Positions 62,918 through 64,000 of a DNA stretch of 64,000 nt are shown here, in pieces. The stretch covers positions 244,893-308,892 of the forward strand of contig NZ_PVNH01000010.1 of the NCBI RefSeq assembly GCF_003001955.1, in the 5' to 3' direction. Position numbers and translations under genes: made by a program. This stretch comes from Prauserella shujinwangii. Its GTDB lineage: Bacteria; Actinomycetota; Actinomycetes; Mycobacteriales; Pseudonocardiaceae. The first letter of the stretch is position 1. Each line of letters opens with the position of its first letter. The notes under the pieces are model-generated. The model was not told where the DNA came from, ran no database searches, and saw nothing but the letters and a program-made list of their open reading frames with translations.

Positions 62918-63216
62918 GAGGTCGTGGAGGTGCTCCGGCCCGGCTGCCCAGCCCGCACCTCGGCACGCAGGATCCCGGGCACGGTGCGCGCCAGCGCGGT
63001 GACCACGCGGCGTTCCGCGTCGTCGGCGAACTCGCCGCTGATCGTGGCCATCCCACCGGCGACATCGGCACGCCCGGAGTTCGTCGAGTACTCGGGGCGG
63101 TTCGGGATCACGTCGGTCTCCGTCAACGCCGAGAGCGTGGCCGCCGCCCGCGCCGCCCTCGGCTCCGCCGAGCGGCGCCTGCTGCTCCGCTCCGCCCTGG
63201 ACCGCTGAGCGGGCAC
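62914..63216 (-). CDS. Small BON-domain protein
   Basis: Open frame of 100 residues whose second half is BON-like: [20 protein letters not shown] and [17 protein letters not shown] match the BON domain of the CBS-BON protein at 49613. The first 25 residues are Arg/Ala-rich. GTG 63216 is the first start that covers the domain, but it has only a weak Shine-Dalgarno; TTG 63126 would give a partial domain. It may be a solitary BON protein or a remnant of a CBS-BON gene. Repeats begin just downstream and upstream. Confidence 0.55.
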   Translation of the reverse strand: MPAQRSRAERSSRRRSAEPRAARAAATLSALTETDVIPNRPEYSTNSGRADVAGGMATISGEFADDAERRVVTALARTVPGILRAEVRAGQPGRSTSTTS

Positions 63217-63307
63217 CGCGCCCGAGTTCTGCGCTGGGCCGCACGAGCACCGCGTCCGGCCAGCACCCGAATGCGGCGTCGGGCGCGCGACCTCCGCGCT
63301 CCGGCCC

Positions 63308-63547
63308 GCGAGTGCTGCGCTCAGCCACGCGAGTCCCCCGCTCAGGCACGCGAGTCCCCCGCTCAGCCACGCGAGCTCCCCGCTCAGGTACAACGAGTGC
63401 CGCGCTCGGGCGCTGGAGTCCCGCGCTGAGGCGGGTGTGCCGCGCTGAGGCGGGTGTGCCGCGCTGAGGCGGGTGTGCCGCGCTGAGGCGGTGTGCCGCG
63501 TTGAGGCGGGCGAGTGCTGCGTTGAGGTACGTGAATGCTGCGCTCGG
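63308..63547. repeat. Tandem array of ~20-bp GCGAGTSCCGCGCTSAGGCAC units
   Basis: About twelve adjoining units of 18-22 bp. The first five keep GCGAGT...CGCTCAG-C-AC; the middle holds three identical 19-bp units GGTGTGCCGCGCTGAGGCG (63434-63490 region) and one 18-bp variant; the last revert to GCGAGTGCTGCGTTGAGGTAC. Units abut directly without spacers. Confidence 0.8.
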
Positions 63548-64000
63548 CGTGGCGGTGACCTCCGCCGCGGGTGGCGATCTGGGGCAGCGCGTCAACGGGC
63601 CGCGGTAGGGAAGCGGTGTCGTGCGCGAAGCGGCGCGGCCGGACGCGCCGTCGGCGCGGCGGCGCGGTCGGCACGGCGGCACGGTCGGCACGGTTTCGCG
63701 TGTGTCGCATGGCGACGGGGTGCCCGGCGTGACCACGCGTCGGCGTGGCGGCGCGGCCTCGTTTCGCCGCCGACCATCCGGCCTGGAGCTGCCATGTGCG
63801 TGGCGCCCGGGTTCCGTGTGTCGTGGCGCCGGGATGGCAACGTGCCGGTGCTGCCCGGGCTCATGGACGCGGTGGATGGCCCGCTGTCCGTGTTGGGCCC
63901 AGGGAATGTGGCGTTCACTGTTCAGTGTGGAGGGTGGGTGGTGCGGGGTTCGTGGAGGGGTTCGGGATCGCTGGTGAACGTCGCTCCGGCCGGGGTGGTG
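63548..64000. other. Gene-free end of window
   Basis: No frame looks like a real protein. GGTCGGCACGG-type short direct repeats occur near 63668-63699. The GC-skewed, G/T-rich sequence near 63900-64000 has no recognisable signal. Confidence 0.5.

Noticed and set aside
63308..63547. A possible CRISPR array
   Set aside because: Units of about 20 bp abut each other with no unique spacers, and no cas-like gene is nearby.

Overview
This window is high-GC actinomycete chromosome. Three things point to the Pseudonocardiaceae, most likely Amycolatopsis or a close relative: strong G/C at third codon positions with frequent GTG and TTG starts, mycobacterial-type gene families (DprE2-like reductase, MpaB-like oxygenase, F420/LLM oxidoreductase, Rv1733c-like and Rv2004c-like proteins), and short dispersed palindromic repeats between genes. 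The genus is inference from these features. No rRNA, tRNA, insertion sequence or CRISPR array was seen.

Layout. 1-4.4 kb: a cut-off acyl-CoA ligase, a dienoyl-CoA isomerase-like crotonase, an alpha/beta hydrolase and siroheme synthase. 4.5-8 kb: two divergent units encoding cysteine-free (zinc-sparing) ribosomal proteins L28, L33, S14, S18 and L31, L32, with a CobW-like protein whose P-loop is degenerate and a methyltransferase. 8-16 kb: a PLP decarboxylase, a GPH-type transporter, an F420 oxidoreductase, an MpaB-like oxygenase with a divergent TetR gene, then the aldolase and acetaldehyde dehydrogenase of a meta-cleavage lower pathway with a divergent IclR gene. 16-21 kb: xylose isomerase with a divergent ROK repressor, and an S9 peptidase. 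21-24.4 kb: an operon of ECF sigma factor, zinc-finger anti-sigma factor and ABC exporter. 24.4-30.3 kb: a complete cellobiose locus (cebR, bglC, cebG, cebF, cebE) with two CebR boxes. 30-33 kb: small oxidoreductase and hydrolase genes. 33-39.6 kb: a homogentisate catabolic operon under a divergent MarR gene.

39.8-63.2 kb is a dense island resembling the mycobacterial DosR/DevR dormancy regulon. It holds two DevR-like regulators, two DevS-like kinases (one keeps the heme-ligating His149 and Tyr171, the other lacks that module), Acg-type nitroreductases (one intact pair, one degenerate, one truncated), three tandem universal stress proteins, CBS and BON proteins, a wax ester synthase/DGAT, Rv2004c-like and Rv1733c-like proteins, an alcohol dehydrogenase and a DoxX-like membrane protein. 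GGGAC-N4-GNCCC-like boxes recur about 55-95 bp upstream of many of its units. The most unusual gene is a 369-residue chimera at 47916-49025. It joins an internally deleted phosphoketolase, without its thiamine-diphosphate core, to the C-terminal end of acetate kinase. Two MEDS-domain regulatory proteins and a DUF3048 protein lie inside the island.

The last 0.8 kb holds no convincing gene but carries a tandem array of a ~20-bp unit that also occurs near 39.7 and 53 kb.
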